Source of the DNA: Macrostomum hystrix
Lineage: Eukaryota > Platyhelminthes > Macrostomidae
Direction of reading: 5' to 3'
DNA: 64,000 bases
NCBI GenBank assembly: GCA_950097015.1
Contig: CATNEN010000039.1
Span: forward strand, 16,028,501-16,092,500
A model generated the notes under the pieces. That model was not told where the DNA came from. It did no database searches and worked only from the letters and a program-made list of their open reading frames with translations. The first letter of the stretch is position 1. Every line of letters begins with the position of its first letter. Made by a program: the position numbers and the translations under genes. Positions 20,141 to 32,860 of this stretch are shown in pieces.

Positions 20141-22050
20141 GAGATTCTATGATCGAGTTTGTGTTCCATTTAGGATTCAAAAAGTATTTTTTAGAATTTA
20201 CTAGTTAAATCTTCGATATCGATAGTAAACGATCGATATCGATATCGATATCGATGTCCATGATATTGCCAATTTCGTCTTAACCTTCAGTAATTCATAT
20301 GCAATCTAAATTTCATTGAGCAAATATATTAGAAATTCCTGATAGCAACGCTGGGATTTTATGACTGAAGAATCTGCGAAATCCCATCGGTCAAATCAAT
20401 GCCCTCCGCATTTATTTGATCAAACTATCGATGGTCTGTTGCATAGAATCTGCTGCTAAGTATGTGGTTTAACTAAGAATAACTTCGGATTAGATTTGAC
20501 CAAAGTCAAACTGATCGCGCAGCCAAGCAACAATCACTGGGCAGCAACTGGAGATGATCCGCTCTTTGCTCTTCATTGCACCCTTCTGCTTCTGCATAAC
20601 TAATATTGCACCCCCCTTTCCCCTCTCTCATCTCTACTCCCTCTCTCTCCACTCTCTACTCTCTCTCGTCTCACCCTCTCCCATTCTGTTTTTCAAAGCA
20701 GAACAGCACGAGACGAGGCCACAGCAGCCACCTAACGAAGTATACAAGGAGTTCCCACACACTGTATCAGCTAAGAAATTGTTCTCACTTTGCCACTTTA
20801 TCAATCTCTTTTCTCGTCTCTCCCGCCGTCTTCTTCTAACAGTCCAGTTGGTGAAGCTATTGATGAGGCCAAGCAGTCTCTACAAATTGGCGCTCGCAGA
20901 GAAGCAGCGAAACTGGTGCAGCAACCCCATCGCTGCCTGAATCTGATTGTATTGAGCACACCGGACCGTCAGATCAAACGATTTGCCGGCCGCATTGGCC
21001 AAACAAACCTCAATGCCTTCCCCGTTTCGCATCATCTTATCCTCTATAGCTTCTTCTAGATTCTTGGGCATTTAGGAGTCTGAGCAGTCAACGTTGTTGA
21101 GCCTGAAATCTCTAATCTCGCTGCACTTATACCCACAACCTCATCAGCCAATTCAAATGCCAGCTTACCCGTCAGCCGATTAGGGCCAAAGTCTTGTGAC
21201 CTACCGGCCTTAATAATACTGGTTAGGGATCAGGCAGAGCATTCTTATAATAATCCTAATTTCTAACCAACAAATCAAAATAGAAAAATACAGAATCTCA
21301 ATGCAGAATCTTTTTTGCTCTTTGCTTTGCTCCACATTTTTTCTCGAAAAGTTTAAATAACACGAAGAAGGGAATTTCGAAAAAAGAGAAAATGAACCAG
21401 AAAAAAGGCACAATAAGAATCTGCTAATGGCCAGTCGGATGTAGATGGGATCAGTTCCCAATTCATATATCAGACCTAGATAATGCTTCTTGTAGGGAAT
21501 AAGGATAAAACCCTTTCAGCAATTCATTCCATTATCGTCTACTGAGTGTGTGGGTGGAGTTGACGCTAGTTAAATTTAGAAAATGCGCATTTTTCTATTT
21601 AAAATTTTCTTTTTAATATGCGCGTGTAGAATACTACTGATAAAGCACATGTCAGTAGTAATATAGGGATGTGTGCTTTCTATCTTGAATGCTTGATAAA
21701 AGAAAGAAATCTGAATACAGTTACTGAAAAAACACGAATTAATATTTGAATGCATTTAAAATAGCCACAAGATATAATTTTCTATTTATTTCTAGTTTTC
21801 TATTATAAGATTCTTATATAAACCTTCTATGGCTTTAAATTTCTGTTTCTTAGAAACCGTTTTCAGTTTCTTCGGAGCCTTTTCGTTTTAAGTTTTAAGA
21901 AAGAAGAAAAGAAGAAACTTTGAAGTTTTTGTTTCTGGTTTCTCAAAAAATTCTTTTCAGAAAAAATTCTTTTTTATTTCTTTATAGAAATGTTTTTCAC
22001 AAACAGAAACAGATTTTCGATCCTCAGAAAAAAGTTTTCTTATTTTTTAA
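20141..22050. other. Unique intron sequence with ATCGAT tract
   Basis: Contains a short palindromic (ATCGAT)n tract at about 20213-20254, a pyrimidine-rich stretch at 20611-20690, and otherwise unique sequence. A 63-codon minus frame (20880-21071) is the only non-repetitive open frame of note and is listed separately. Confidence 0.45.
20880..21071 (-). other. Possible small ORF, unassigned
   Basis: A 63-codon minus-strand frame that begins MPKNLEEAIEDKMMRNGEGI and lies outside any tandem repeat. Its composition looks protein-like, but I do not recognise a family. It has no obvious splice partners or promoter and may be chance or a decayed retrocopy inside the neurexin intron. Confidence 0.15.
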
Positions 22051-22262
22051 GTTTCTTAAAAAGATTTTCTGCTTCTTAGAAAAATATCCAGTTTCTTAAA
22101 AAAATTTAATGTTTCTTAGAAAACTTTCCAGTTTCTTAGAAACATTTCCAGTTTCTTAGAAACATTTCCAGTTTCTTAGAAACATTTCCAGTTTCTTAGA
22201 AACATTTCCAGTTTCTTAGAAACATTTCTTGTTTCTTAGAAACATTTCCAGTTTATTAGAAT
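22051..22262. repeat. Tandem array, 20-bp unit GTTTCTTAGAAACATTTCCA
   Basis: About ten copies of GTTTCTTAGAAACATTTCCA, five nearly identical near 22148-22230. The palindrome GTTTCTTAGAAAC is shared with the irregular array at 23232-23640. Confidence 0.9.
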
Positions 22263-23231
22263 AGTTTTATTATCCTCAGAAACGTTTGTAGATCCCTAAA
22301 ATCTCAGGATCATCTATATCTGATTTGAAAAGTTAGCAATGATTGCATACGATTCATTTTCATCAAGACAGATCAGACAGACACACGTCAAACAAACTCC
22401 TTATTGCAATGATTTATTGTGGTAAGCACAGACAAAACTTTAAACAGAATGGAAGTCGCGTCTTCTTCATTGATTTGTTTAAATCAATCGATCTTTGATG
22501 GAACACGTATAATGAAATGGGATAAATATGGGATTTCGATGCTAACTGCCAGAGGATTTTATTTTCTGTGGAGTTTCGGATTGCCATGGAAACAGACAAC
22601 GCACTGGCTGCGGCTAACAAACCCTATGAATATTATTCCCCATTCAGACAATAATTCAGCCCAAATCCCTGTTCTGGGGGGATATTTTCATGCCTGATCC
22701 CGGTGCAGCTGTTCAATTTATATCTTTAATAATGCATATTAATTGCTGCACGAGGGGAAGTAAGCGGTGATGAAACTGGGTGGTGAACATCATCTTCTAT
22801 TGCACCTTTCGGTAAAAATGGGAGAAATTATACGCACCTATATATGTGGGCGTGAATAAATGGGGAACAGAAATTCGGCTGAAAGCCAAGAAGAAGAAAA
22901 AAACAAAAACTCGAACTTTGGCTATCTATGCAGTTCCTTCGCAGTTATTTTCTGTTAGTAATTCATGAATAAATTAATTGCACAGTGCATTATTGCAGCT
23001 GATTAGCACACTTTGCTGTATAAATGGATAGATTGAGTTTAAGTGGTTTCCAGATTTGGACGAAACCCAGCAATTGATGAGCGGCTGAATCGGTAGCTTC
23101 TACTAGATTATTGCAGGAAATGGTTTTTGTGGGGAAAAGAAAGTTGTCATGGGAGTTGTAAGATAGTTGAGTGAATGGGAGGGAATTAGAGTGAAATTAG
23201 ATAAGGAGAAGTGGAGGAGAGTGGACCGTTT
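22263..23231. other. Unique intron sequence
   Basis: About 970 bases of AT-rich sequence with no supported gene, RNA or repeat. Confidence 0.5.
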
Positions 23232-23640
23232 TAGTTTTAGTTTCTTAGAATCATTTAGAGTTTCTTAGTCTTTTAGAATAGTTTCAGTTTGATAGAAACC
23301 GTTTTTTGCTTCTGTTTCTTAGACAAACAGGTTTAGTTTCAGTTTCTTAGAAGTAGTTTTAGTTTCTGTTTCTTAGAAACAGCTTTTGTTTCAGATTCTT
23401 AGAATCAGCTTTAGTTACAGTTTCTTAGAAACAGCTTTAGTTTCAGTTTCTTAGAAGTAGTTTTAGTTTCTGTTTCTTAGAAGTAGTTTTAGTTTCAGTT
23501 TCTTAGAAACAGCTTTAGTTTCAGATTCTTAGAATCAGCTTTAGTTACAGTTTCTTAGAAACAGCTTTAGTTTCAGTTTCTCAGAAACAGCTTTAGTTAC
23601 AGTTTCTTAGAATCAGTTTCGGCTTTAGCTCTTTTAAATA
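23232..23640. repeat. Irregular array of TTTCTTAGAA-containing units
   Basis: About 18 units of the type AGTTTCAGTTTCTTAGAAAC plus AGCTTT, with a longer block of several units repeated within the array (about 23395 and 23520). It is related in motif to the array at 22051. Confidence 0.85.
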
Positions 23641-24646
23641 GTTTCAGATTCTGTTTAGTATTCTGAAGAAACGCGTGCATATGCTCAGAATTTTGGAACT
23701 ATTCAGTGAGTTTCTAAATGGGATAATTTTAAACATTTGTTATTATTCACCCACTCTAAAAATATACTATTTTAGCTTTACAACTAGCCTTTTTCCAAAA
23801 AATTATTTAAATTAAAGAGTTGGCAGCTGAACTTGTCAATTTATAAACGAAAGAGTCTAAATCAGTCTAAAAATATAATTGAAACTTTAATTCAAGATCC
23901 CATCCAGCCAACTGTCACAGAAACAGTTGGGGATCCACACTCCGACTTTGTCTTTGTTCTCATTGGCTGGGCGATAATTCAGCCAATCAGATTTGGTTTA
24001 GCACTCAAAGCTGGCGCATTTGGTGTATACATATACATAGAGTATACATAGAGTTTTTGTCTGCAGTCAAGTTCAAACAATAGGAAGGCTTTACAAAAAA
24101 TAACTACAACCCTCTGCCTAATGATTCCGCTTAGAAACCCGCGGACACCATAACTGTACAAAAAACAATAAGCTGTGCAGAGAACACACACACACCAGAG
24201 GAGAAGTATTATCGTCTGAATGAGTTAGTGCAAACAAAAGGACTGTCCAACAGTTTATTTGACTTGACTCTTTCATATATGCCCCGTATATGTGCTGCAA
24301 CTTGTTTATCTTCTAATCGCATTGTCGCACTGTATTAAGGGCCAAAGGAAAACTTATAATTGAGTTTCTTTGAATAAGGAGAAATTAGTTTTTTTAAGTT
24401 GAGTGCCGGTATGTCTGGACTACTCAACGGAGAGTATAGTGCTCAGATTCTATTCAATAATAACGATTGAGAAGTCGGCATTCTAAAACGTTTCGGGATG
24501 AAAGTGAAAAAATCACCGCGACGCCAAATATCCTCTAAGCTGAGATGGGATTTGATAATCACAGCAACCACTGTTGCCATGGTAACAGCCCTGACTGATG
24601 CAGTCTACGGATTGAGATTCGGTGAGTTTCATTTCGCGAATGCTTT
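23641..24646. other. Unique intron sequence
   Basis: No gene supported. The frame opening at 24498 is too short before it enters the (CAGA)n tract to judge. Confidence 0.5.
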
Positions 24647-25126
<480 letters not shown>

Positions 25127-25536
25127 GAGACGTGGAGAACAACAGAAAAGGCTGTGATCTATATTGATTTCACTGTAGAAGGTACACAGCTACGGTTTCG
25201 ACAAACAAAAAGAACAGCTAACGAAAATTTTATTTAATGTAGTCGGCATTATTAAGCAGTAATGTTCGTAAAGTTATATAGAGCTATATAGGAGCTATAA
25301 AGCTGTACATGTATATTTGCAAGGCTGAGTCACACCTGTGTGTGTGTTGGGTCGCTCCTGTTTGCAAGGTGTGACATTTGTCCCGTTTTAGGCACTGGAA
25401 TTTGCGGACTGTTTTTTGAAAACGAAATGAGGCATTTTCGGAAGATTACGAGTATAATAAAATTTAAACTGCTAACAAGCATAAGGAGCGCAGATGAGAT
25501 TAGATAAGAAGATAAAAGAATCTAATTGAAGACGAC
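25127..25536. other. Unique intron sequence
   Basis: About 400 bases; AT-rich, no feature seen. Confidence 0.5.
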
Positions 25537-26395
25537 ATGAAAGGACAGGAGAGGAGAAGACAGGACAGGAGAGCACAGGACAGGAGAGGAGAGGAGAGGA
25601 CAGGTGAGGAGAGGAGAGGAGAGGAGTGGAGAGGAGAAGAGAGGACAGGAGAGGACAGGAGAGGACAGGAGAGGACAGGAGAGGACAGGAGAGGACAGGA
25701 GAGGAGAAGAGAGGACAGGAGAGGACAGGTGAGGAGAGGAGTGCTTTCAAAGACAGGAGGGTGAGATTAGATGAAATTACTGGGTTAAGAGTAGATGAAA
25801 TCACTGAGGTGAGAGTAGATGAAATCACTGAGGAAAGTAGTGAGGACAGGAGAGGAGAGGACAGGAGAGGAGAAGAGAGGACAGGAAAGGACAGGTGAGG
25901 AGAAGAGAGGAGATGAGAGGACAGGTGAGGAGAGGAGAGGACAGGAGAGGAGAAGAGAGGACAGGAGAGGACAGGTGAGGAGAGGAGAGGACAGGAGAGG
26001 ACAGGAGAGGACAGGAGAGGAGAAGAGAGGACAGGAGAGGACAGGTGAGGAAAGGAGAGGAGAGGACAGGAGAGGAGAGGAGAGGACAGGTGAGGAGTGG
26101 AGAGGACAGGAGAGGAGAGGAGAGGAGAGGAGAGGAGAGGACAGGACAGGAGAGGACAGGAGAGGAGAGGACAGGTGAGGAGAGGACAGGAGAGGAGAGG
26201 AGAGGACAGGTGAGGAGAGGAGAGGACAGGTGAGGAGAGGAGAGGAGAGGAGAGGAGAGGAGAGGAGAGGAGAGGACAGAAGAGGAGAGGACAGGTGAGG
26301 AGAGGAGAGGAGAGGAGAGGAGAGGACAGAAGAGGAGAGAACAGGTGAGGAGAGGAGAGGAGAGGAGAGGAGAGAAGAGGACAGGAGAGGAGTGA
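25537..26395. repeat. Purine-rich pentanucleotide array (GGAGA / GGACA)
   Basis: About 780 bases of 5-bp units AGGAG, AGGAC and AGGTG on the + strand, interrupted at 25757-25837 by three or four monomers of the 24-bp array found at 26951. The strand is almost pure purine. Complementary units form the array at 54471. Confidence 0.95.
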
Positions 26396-26950
26396 GGACA
26401 AATGACAGAAGAATAAGAAAGCGATTGATAATGAGTAGGTTAATTAAGAAACGATCAGGTAAAATGGAATCGATTTTACTCTCAGTCAGTCAGTCAGTCC
26501 GTCAGTAAAGCAGGCATGCACTCGAAAACTCGTGTTTGTTCATCTGCACCTGAAGTGGCAGAGGCAGAACACTATGTGGCAGTAATGCTTATAGCTTTGC
26601 GTAAGCCTTGCCCTATTGGGATTACTTAGACGAAGTAGCACATCTAAGCAGATCCCACAAAACATGGTTACGCCAGACAGCACTAGTAAGCTTTGGCACA
26701 GATCAATCAATCAACGCTGACACTTCAATTTGGCCAAGGAAGCGATGTCGCTTATCTCTCCAAGTTCGACCCAAAACCCTGTATCTCTGGCCCAAGGCTT
26801 GGACTTCTCCTAATAGGATAACTAGGATAACTGGGATGTGTTTCCGCTTTTCAAAGACGAAAGCTTACCTAGCCTAGATCAGAAATTACCGCAAGAGAGT
26901 GAGATTAGAATGGGAAAGATTTGTGAGCTTTGATTGGGAACAGTTATTAC
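26396..26950. other. Unique intron sequence
   Basis: About 550 bases; a short (CAGT)n run at 26482-26504 and no supported gene. Confidence 0.5.
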
Positions 26951-28626
26951 GTGAGTGGACGAAATCACTGGTGTGAGAGTAGATGAAATCACTGGGGTGA
27001 GAGTAGATGAAATCACTCGGGTGAGAGTAGATGAAATCACTCGGGTGAGAGTAGATGAAATCACTGGGGTGAGAGTAGATGAAATCACTGGTGTGAGAGT
27101 AGATGAAATCACTGGGGTGAGAGTAGATGAAATCACTCGGGTGAGAGTAGATGAAATCACTCGGGTGAGAGTAGATGAAATCACTGGGGTGAGAGTAGAT
27201 GAAATCACTCGGGTGAGAGTAGATGAAATCACTCGGGTGAGAGTAGATGAAATCACTGGGGTGAGAGTAGATGAAATTACTGGGGTGAGAGTAGATGAAA
27301 TCACTGGGGTGAGAGTAGATGAAATTACTGGGGTGAGAGTAGATGAAATCACTCGGGTGAGAGTAGATGAAATCACTGGGGTGAGAGTAGATGAAATCAC
27401 TCGGGTGAGAGTAGATGAAATCACTGGGGTGAGAGTAGATGAAATCACTGGGGTGAGAGTAGATGAAATCACTCTGGTGAGAGTAGATGAAATCACTCGG
27501 GTGAGAGTAGATGAAATCACTGGGGTGAGAGTAGATGAAATCACTGGGGTGAGAGTAGATGAAATCACTGGGGTGAGAGTAGATGAAATTACTGGGGTGA
27601 GAGTAGATGAAATCACTCGGGTGAGAGTAGATGAAATCACTCGGATGAGAGTAGATGAAATCACTGGGGTGAGAGTAGATGAAATCACTCGGGTGAGAGT
27701 AGATGAAATCACTCGGGTGAGAGTAGATGAAATCACTGGGGTGAGAGTAGATGAAATTACTGGGGTGAGAGTAGATGAAATCACTGGGGTGAGAGTAGAT
27801 GAAATTACTGGGGTGAGAGTAGATGAAATCACTCGGGTGAGAGTAGTTGAAATCCCTGGGGTGAGAGTAGATGAAATCACTCGGGTGAGAGTAGATGAAA
27901 TCACTGGGGTGAGAGTAGATAAAATCACTCGGGTGAGAGTAGATGAAATCACTGGGGTGAGAGTAGATGAAAGCACTGGGGTGAGAGTAGATGAAATCAC
28001 TCGGGTGAGAGTAGATGAAATCACTGGGGTGAGAGTAGATGAAATCACTGGGGTGAGAGTAGATGAAATCACTGGGGTGAGAGTAGATGAAATCACTGGG
28101 GTGAGAGTAGATGAAATCACTCGGGTGAGAGTAGATGAAATCACTCGGGTGAGAGTAGATGAAATCCCTGGGGTGAGAGTAGATGAAATCACTCGGGTGA
28201 GAGTAGATGAAATCACTCGGGTGAGAGTAGATGAAATCACTGGGGTGAGAGTAGATGAAATCACCGAGGTGAGAGTAGAGGAAATCACTGGGGTGAGAGT
28301 AGATGAAATCACTCTGGTGAGAGTAGATGAAATCACTGGGGTGAGAGTAGATGAAATCACTGGGTTGAGAGTAGATGAAATCACTGGGGTGAGAGTAGAT
28401 GAAATCACTGGGGTGAGAGTAGATGAAATCACTCGGGTGAGAGTAGATGAAATCACTCGGGTGAGAGTAGATGAAATCACTCGGGTGAGAGTAGATGAAA
28501 TCACTGGGGTGAGAGTAGATGAAATCACCGAGGTGAGAGTAGATGAAATCACTGGGGTGAGAGTAGATGAAATCACTCGGGTGAGAGTAGATGAAATCAC
28601 CGAGGTGAGAGTAGATGAAATCAACA
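26951..28626. repeat. Tandem array, 24-bp unit
   Basis: About 70 copies of a 24-bp unit built as GAGAGTAGATGAAATCACT followed by GGGGT, CGGGT or GAGGT. Longer multi-unit blocks with the same pattern of variants recur (for example about 27121 and 27721), so it grew partly by segmental duplication. Both strands stay open for ~580 codons because 24 is a multiple of three. Confidence 0.96.
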
Positions 28627-29040
28627 GACTTCCCAAAACAGTATCCTCTGAATTATTAAAAGATGGCAATTTTTCGTCAAATAAATATATCTAGTATACA
28701 CAAAATCATAGATTTTTCTTTGACAGCAATGCTTAAGTTATGTATTTTATTTTGAGAATAAAACCTATGCACTATCTCCTAATCCAATCTCTACCCCTTA
28801 TCTTTCTGTCGGTGGTGTGTGAGCTGGGTATCCTATATACCATTTCCTACGTTTGTATCCATGCGGAAAATGATTGGGTTGCAGTTTGTGGTTAAGGAGG
28901 TTATCCCGGAATGTGCCATCCATCACGCCCTGTCTGTTGATATAAATTAATACCCAAACTACCATACATAATAAAAAATACGGCCTTTGAAGTAAGTCAT
29001 ATAATTAGTGTCCAAGACTTTTTAATCTATTTTCCGATTC
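28627..29040. other. Unique intron sequence
   Basis: About 410 bases; no feature seen. Confidence 0.5.
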
Positions 29041-29490
29041 AACCCCATCTTTCTACCCCATTTTTACCCCCACCTCTCTTTCTTCCCCTGACTCTCTTTC
29101 TACCCCGCCTCTCTTTCTACCCCGTCTCTGTTTCTACCCCGTCTCTCTTTCTACCCCGTCTCTCTTTCTACCCCGTCTCTCTTTCTACCCCGTCTCTCCT
29201 TCTACCCCGTATCTCTTTCTACCCCTGTCTTTCTTTCTACCCCTGTCTTACTTTCTACCCTATCTCTCTTTCTACCCCTGTCTCTCTTTCTACCCCTGAC
29301 TCTCTCTCTACCCCTGACTCTCTTTCTACCCCTGACTCTCTTTCTACCCCGTCTCTGTTTCTACCCCGTCTCTCTTTCTATCCCGTCTGTCTTTCTACCC
29401 CTATCTCTCTTTCTACCCCTGTTTCTCTTTCTACCCCCGCTTCTCTTTCTACTCCGTCTCTCCTTCTACCCCTGTCTCTCTTTTTGCAGT
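29041..29490. repeat. Tandem array, 17-bp unit TCTCTTTCTACCCCGTC
   Basis: About 26 pyrimidine-rich copies of TCTCTTTCTACCCCGTC, with an alternative TACCCCTGAC form. Confidence 0.93.
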
Positions 29491-29801
29491 TTTTTATCCG
29501 ATTGATGATGAAATTCATTAAGAAGTTCATTATATTACAATAAATGTAAAATGTATAAATTCTTTTTTTTGGGTCGTAAAATAATCAACAAACGCATGAT
29601 CAGCCTTCCTAAAATGCAGCGTATTATTCCCACACAAGGTTGAATCATAAATTATCTTTGTTTAAAAAAATTATCAACTAAAAGCAAATACAATCTGTAA
29701 AGGCACGCCATCCCAGTTTTGTTGTGCAATGGATCATCAAAAACAATTCCATTTTTTTCTTGGTTTAGAAGACGGATGCAGCTGACTCAATCTCAGCGAG
29801 G
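29491..29801. other. Unique intron sequence
   Basis: About 310 AT-rich bases; nothing recognisable. Confidence 0.5.
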
Positions 29802-30296
29802 AATGAGTGAGTTCTAGAGTGAGTTCATGAGTGAGTTCATGAGTGACTTAATGAGTGAGTTCATGAGTGAGTTTATGAGTGAGTTTATGAGTGAGTTTAT
29901 GAGTGAGTTCATGAGTGAGTTCATGAGTGAGTTCATGAGTGAGTTCATGAGTGAGTTCATGAGTGAGTTCATGAGTGAGTTTATGAGTGAGTTTATGAGT
30001 GAGTTCATGAGTGAGTTCATGAGTGAGTTCAAGAGTGAGTTCAAGAGTGAGTTCATGAGTGAGTTCATGAGTGAGTTCATGAGTGAGTTCTAGAGTGAGT
30101 TCATGAGTGAGTTCATGAGTGAGTTCATGAGTGAGTTCATGAGTGAGTTCATGAGTGAGTTCAAGAGTGAGTTCATGAGTGAGTTCATGAGTGAGTTCAT
30201 GAGTGAGTTCATGAGTGAGTTCATGAGTGAGTTCATGAGTGAGTTCATGAGTGAGTTCATGAGTGAGTTCATGAGTGAGTTCATGAGTGAGTTGTT
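29802..30296. repeat. Tandem array, 12-bp unit GAGTGAGTTCAT
   Basis: About 41 copies of GAGTGAGTTCAT, each containing the consensus donor hexamer GTGAGT. A few units carry TTAT, TCTA or TCAA in place of TCAT. Confidence 0.96.
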
Positions 30297-30985
30297 TACT
30301 TTCTGGGTGAGCTCATGACTATCTGAATTTCTCGAGTTAAAATAAAAAGTGAAAAGTGTTTATGTTTCACTTTTAAATATATCGGTGCCAGAGAAGCTCT
30401 AGGCAGAGGCTAAATACCTATCCAATTCAACCTCACGAAACGAAACCCACGCGAACCCCAACCGCTCTCCTTATCCACCTTATCAGGCGGGGTCACGCGC
30501 TGTGAATTAGATTTCTACCCTGCAGCAACCCCCACCCCTCGCCCAAACCGCAACAGCATTTCCCCCTCTCTCTCTCACTCTCACCCACCCCTTCCACTCC
30601 TCCTTAATTGTGGTTCCTAGATTTCGGCGCGAAGTGCCAAAAACCGGAGGTTGGGGTGGTTGGCGCCGGTCAAGTATTGGCGCGAACTAACTGTAACTTG
30701 TTCCAATGTCCTGGGCCAGCTAGCAATCCCCTTGAGGATTGTGAGAGAAAGCCAGAGAGAGAAGATGAGCGAGTATATTCGCACCGGACGGCTTGCACTT
30801 TGACAGACCGCTGTGCAAGATAATTTTTCGGACCCAAATTCCCAATATAGGCTTAGAAGTCCAGAAATTCAGTTCATTCATTATTCAATTGCAGGGATAA
30901 GATAGTGTGGGAAAATTTTCTAAAGTGCCATTTTTTCCAAAGACAACGTCAAATTACTGTTCAATTTAGAAGAAATAACTTCAGA
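30297..30985. other. Unique intron sequence
   Basis: About 690 bases, pyrimidine-rich near 30540-30600; no gene or RNA recognised. Confidence 0.5.
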
Positions 30986-31223
30986 GCGTGAGTGGCAGAG
31001 CGGTTAACGCGTTTGCCTCTCGCATAAATGTCCCAGAGCTCGATTTCGCGGCGAGGTCACATTCATTTGGGGCGCAATTTACGCCCTTTAGGGCCAACCT
31101 CCAAGGCACTGTGACAGTGTACACTGCCTGACGATGAGAAAGTCAGGGCAGATGTACACACCTGTGTGAGCGTGCGCCTGCGTACGGCTGGCTGCGGGTC
31201 TAGTGTCACCAAACGATGTGCCA

Positions 31224-31300
<77 letters not shown>
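30986..31300 (+). mobile_element. SINE family B, copy 1
   Basis: The tRNA-like head has A box TGGCAGAGCGGTTAACGCG and B-box-like GAGCTCGATTTC. The body (CATTCATTTGGGGCGCA, GAGAAAGTCAGGGCAGATGT) is shared with the copy at 43290. Its 3' region ends in (CTGT)18 at 31224-31297. Confidence 0.8.
31224..31297. repeat. (CTGT)n microsatellite
   Basis: Eighteen CTGT units at the 3' end of the SINE B copy, reverse-complementary in sequence to the (CAGA/ACAG)n tract at 24647. Confidence 0.95.
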
Positions 31301-31388
31301 TTTTCTGTTTGTCTGTTCTAACTGTTTTATGCATTTGTTTAATATGTTCAGTGCTGTCACATTGAATTATTGTATATACGACTAGTTG

Positions 31389-31650
31389 TGTTTTAACGGT
31401 TCGACTTGAAGGTCGTGGTTTCGATTCCGAACTCTCGCTGTAAAAGTTTGTGTCCTTTAGCAGTTAAGTGGGTACCAGCATCAGCTGGAGTAATTGAGGT
31501 TGGTTGGGGCGTCCCCCCAGTCCATGGACTGAACAGCCGTACGCAGCCTTCAGAGCCAATAGCTGCGGCTGTGCTGTCGGCTGCACGTCTGGCCTAATTG
31601 GGGCAGGTGTAATCAATCTCATCTATAATAATAATTATTATTGCGAGTTG
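31389..31650 (+). mobile_element. SINE family A, copy 2 (longest)
   Basis: Head with B-box-like GTGGTTTCGATTCC near 31415, the tract GTGGGTACCAGC near 31469, core CCATGGACTGAACAGCCGTA near 31521, and a 3' part ending GGCCTAATTGGGGCAGGTG then an AATAATAAT-rich tail. It ends about 45 bases before the LNS2 exon. Its 3' segment matches 51975-52045. Confidence 0.85.
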
Positions 31651-31691
31651 CTAGCAGTCTCATATTTTGCAATAAAAAACTTCAATTCCAG

Positions 31692-31838
31692 TGAAAGACG
31701 AAGTGCCGACAACATTCAACGGTCTGGGCTATATCTATCTGAACATCAGCAACTTTATGTGGGGCCTGCAGGGCGACTCGGACAGCATCAGCCTGCAGTA
31801 CAGGACTAGACAGCTGACCGCCTTCCTCATCTATGCCG
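31692..31838 (+). CDS. NRXN: Alpha-neurexin exon: start of LNS2
   Basis: The acceptor AATTCCAG (31691) joins G from the EGF1 exon with TG to give valine. The frame VKDEVPTTFNGLGYIYLN reads as the opening beta-strands of an LNS domain, then SISLQYRTRQLTAFLIYAG, the strand that in neurexins reads like LSFKT..NGLMLHTG. The donor is G|GTGAGT at 31839, phase 1. LNS2 in neurexins takes part in ligand recognition and can bind calcium; I have not verified calcium ligands here. Confidence 0.93.
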
Positions 31839-31850
31839 GTGAGTGGCAAT

Positions 31851-32860
31851 GGGTGTAGATCAGTGTCTAGATGTGGATAGATCAGTGTCTAGATTTAGAT
31901 AGATTAGTGTCTGGATGTGGATAGATCAGTGTCTAGATATGGATAGATCAGTGTCTAGATGTAGATAGATCAGTCTCTAGATTTAGATAGATCAGTGTCT
32001 AGATTTATATAGATCAGTGTCTGGATGTGGATAGATCAGTGTCTAGATATGGATAGATCAGTGTCTAGATTTATATAGATCAGTGTCTGGATGTGGATAG
32101 ATCAGTGTCTAGATGTGGATAGATCAGTGTCTAGATTTATATAGATCAGTGTCTGGATGTGGATAGATCAGTGTCTAGATGTGGATAGATCAGTGTCTAG
32201 ATGTAGATAGATCAGTGTCTTGACGTGGATAGATCAGTGCCTTGTTGTGGATAGATGAGTGCCTTGTTGTGGATAGATCAGTGCCTTGTTGTGGATAGAT
32301 CAGTTCCTTGTTGTGGATAGATCAGTGCATTGTTGTGGATAGATCAGTTCCTTGTTGTGGATAGATCAGTTCCTTATTGTGCATAGATCAGTGCCTTGTT
32401 GTGCATAGATCAGTTCCTTGTTGTGCATAGATCAGTGCCTTGTTGTGGATAGATCAGTTCCTTGTTGTGGATAGATGAGTGCCTTGTTGTGGATAGATCA
32501 GTGACTTGTTGTGGATAGATCAGTGCCTTTTTGTGCATAGATCAGTTCCTTGTTGTGGATAGATCAGTGCCTTGTTGTGCATAGATCAGTTCCTTGTTGT
32601 GCATAGATCAGTTCCTTGTTGTGCATAGATCAGTGCCTTGTTGTGGATAGATCAGTTCCTTGTTGTGCATAGATGAGTGCCTTGTTGTGGATAGATCAGT
32701 GACTTGTTGTGGATAGATCAGTGCCTTTTTGTGCATAGATCAGTTCCTTGTTGTGGATAGATCAGTTCCTTGTTGTGGATAGATGAGTGCCTTGTTGTGG
32801 ATAGATCAGTGACTTGTTGTGGATAGATCAGTGCCTAGATGTGAATAAAGCATGTCGAGC
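31851..32860. repeat. Tandem array, 22-bp unit GATAGATCAGTGTCTAGATGTG
   Basis: About 45 copies of a 22-bp unit. The first third is of type GATAGATCAGTGTCTAGAT plus GTG, and later copies read ATCAGTGCCTTGTTGTG. It begins 12 bases after the donor at 31839. A multi-unit block recurs around 32460 and 32660. Confidence 0.94.

Noticed and set aside
20213..20254. ATCGAT tract as a replication or DREF-type element
   Set aside because: A short palindromic repeat can match such sites by chance and there is no promoter context.
26879..28694. Nearly 600-codon frames on both strands over the 24-bp array
   Set aside because: A stop-free unit with a length divisible by three gives this on both strands by necessity.
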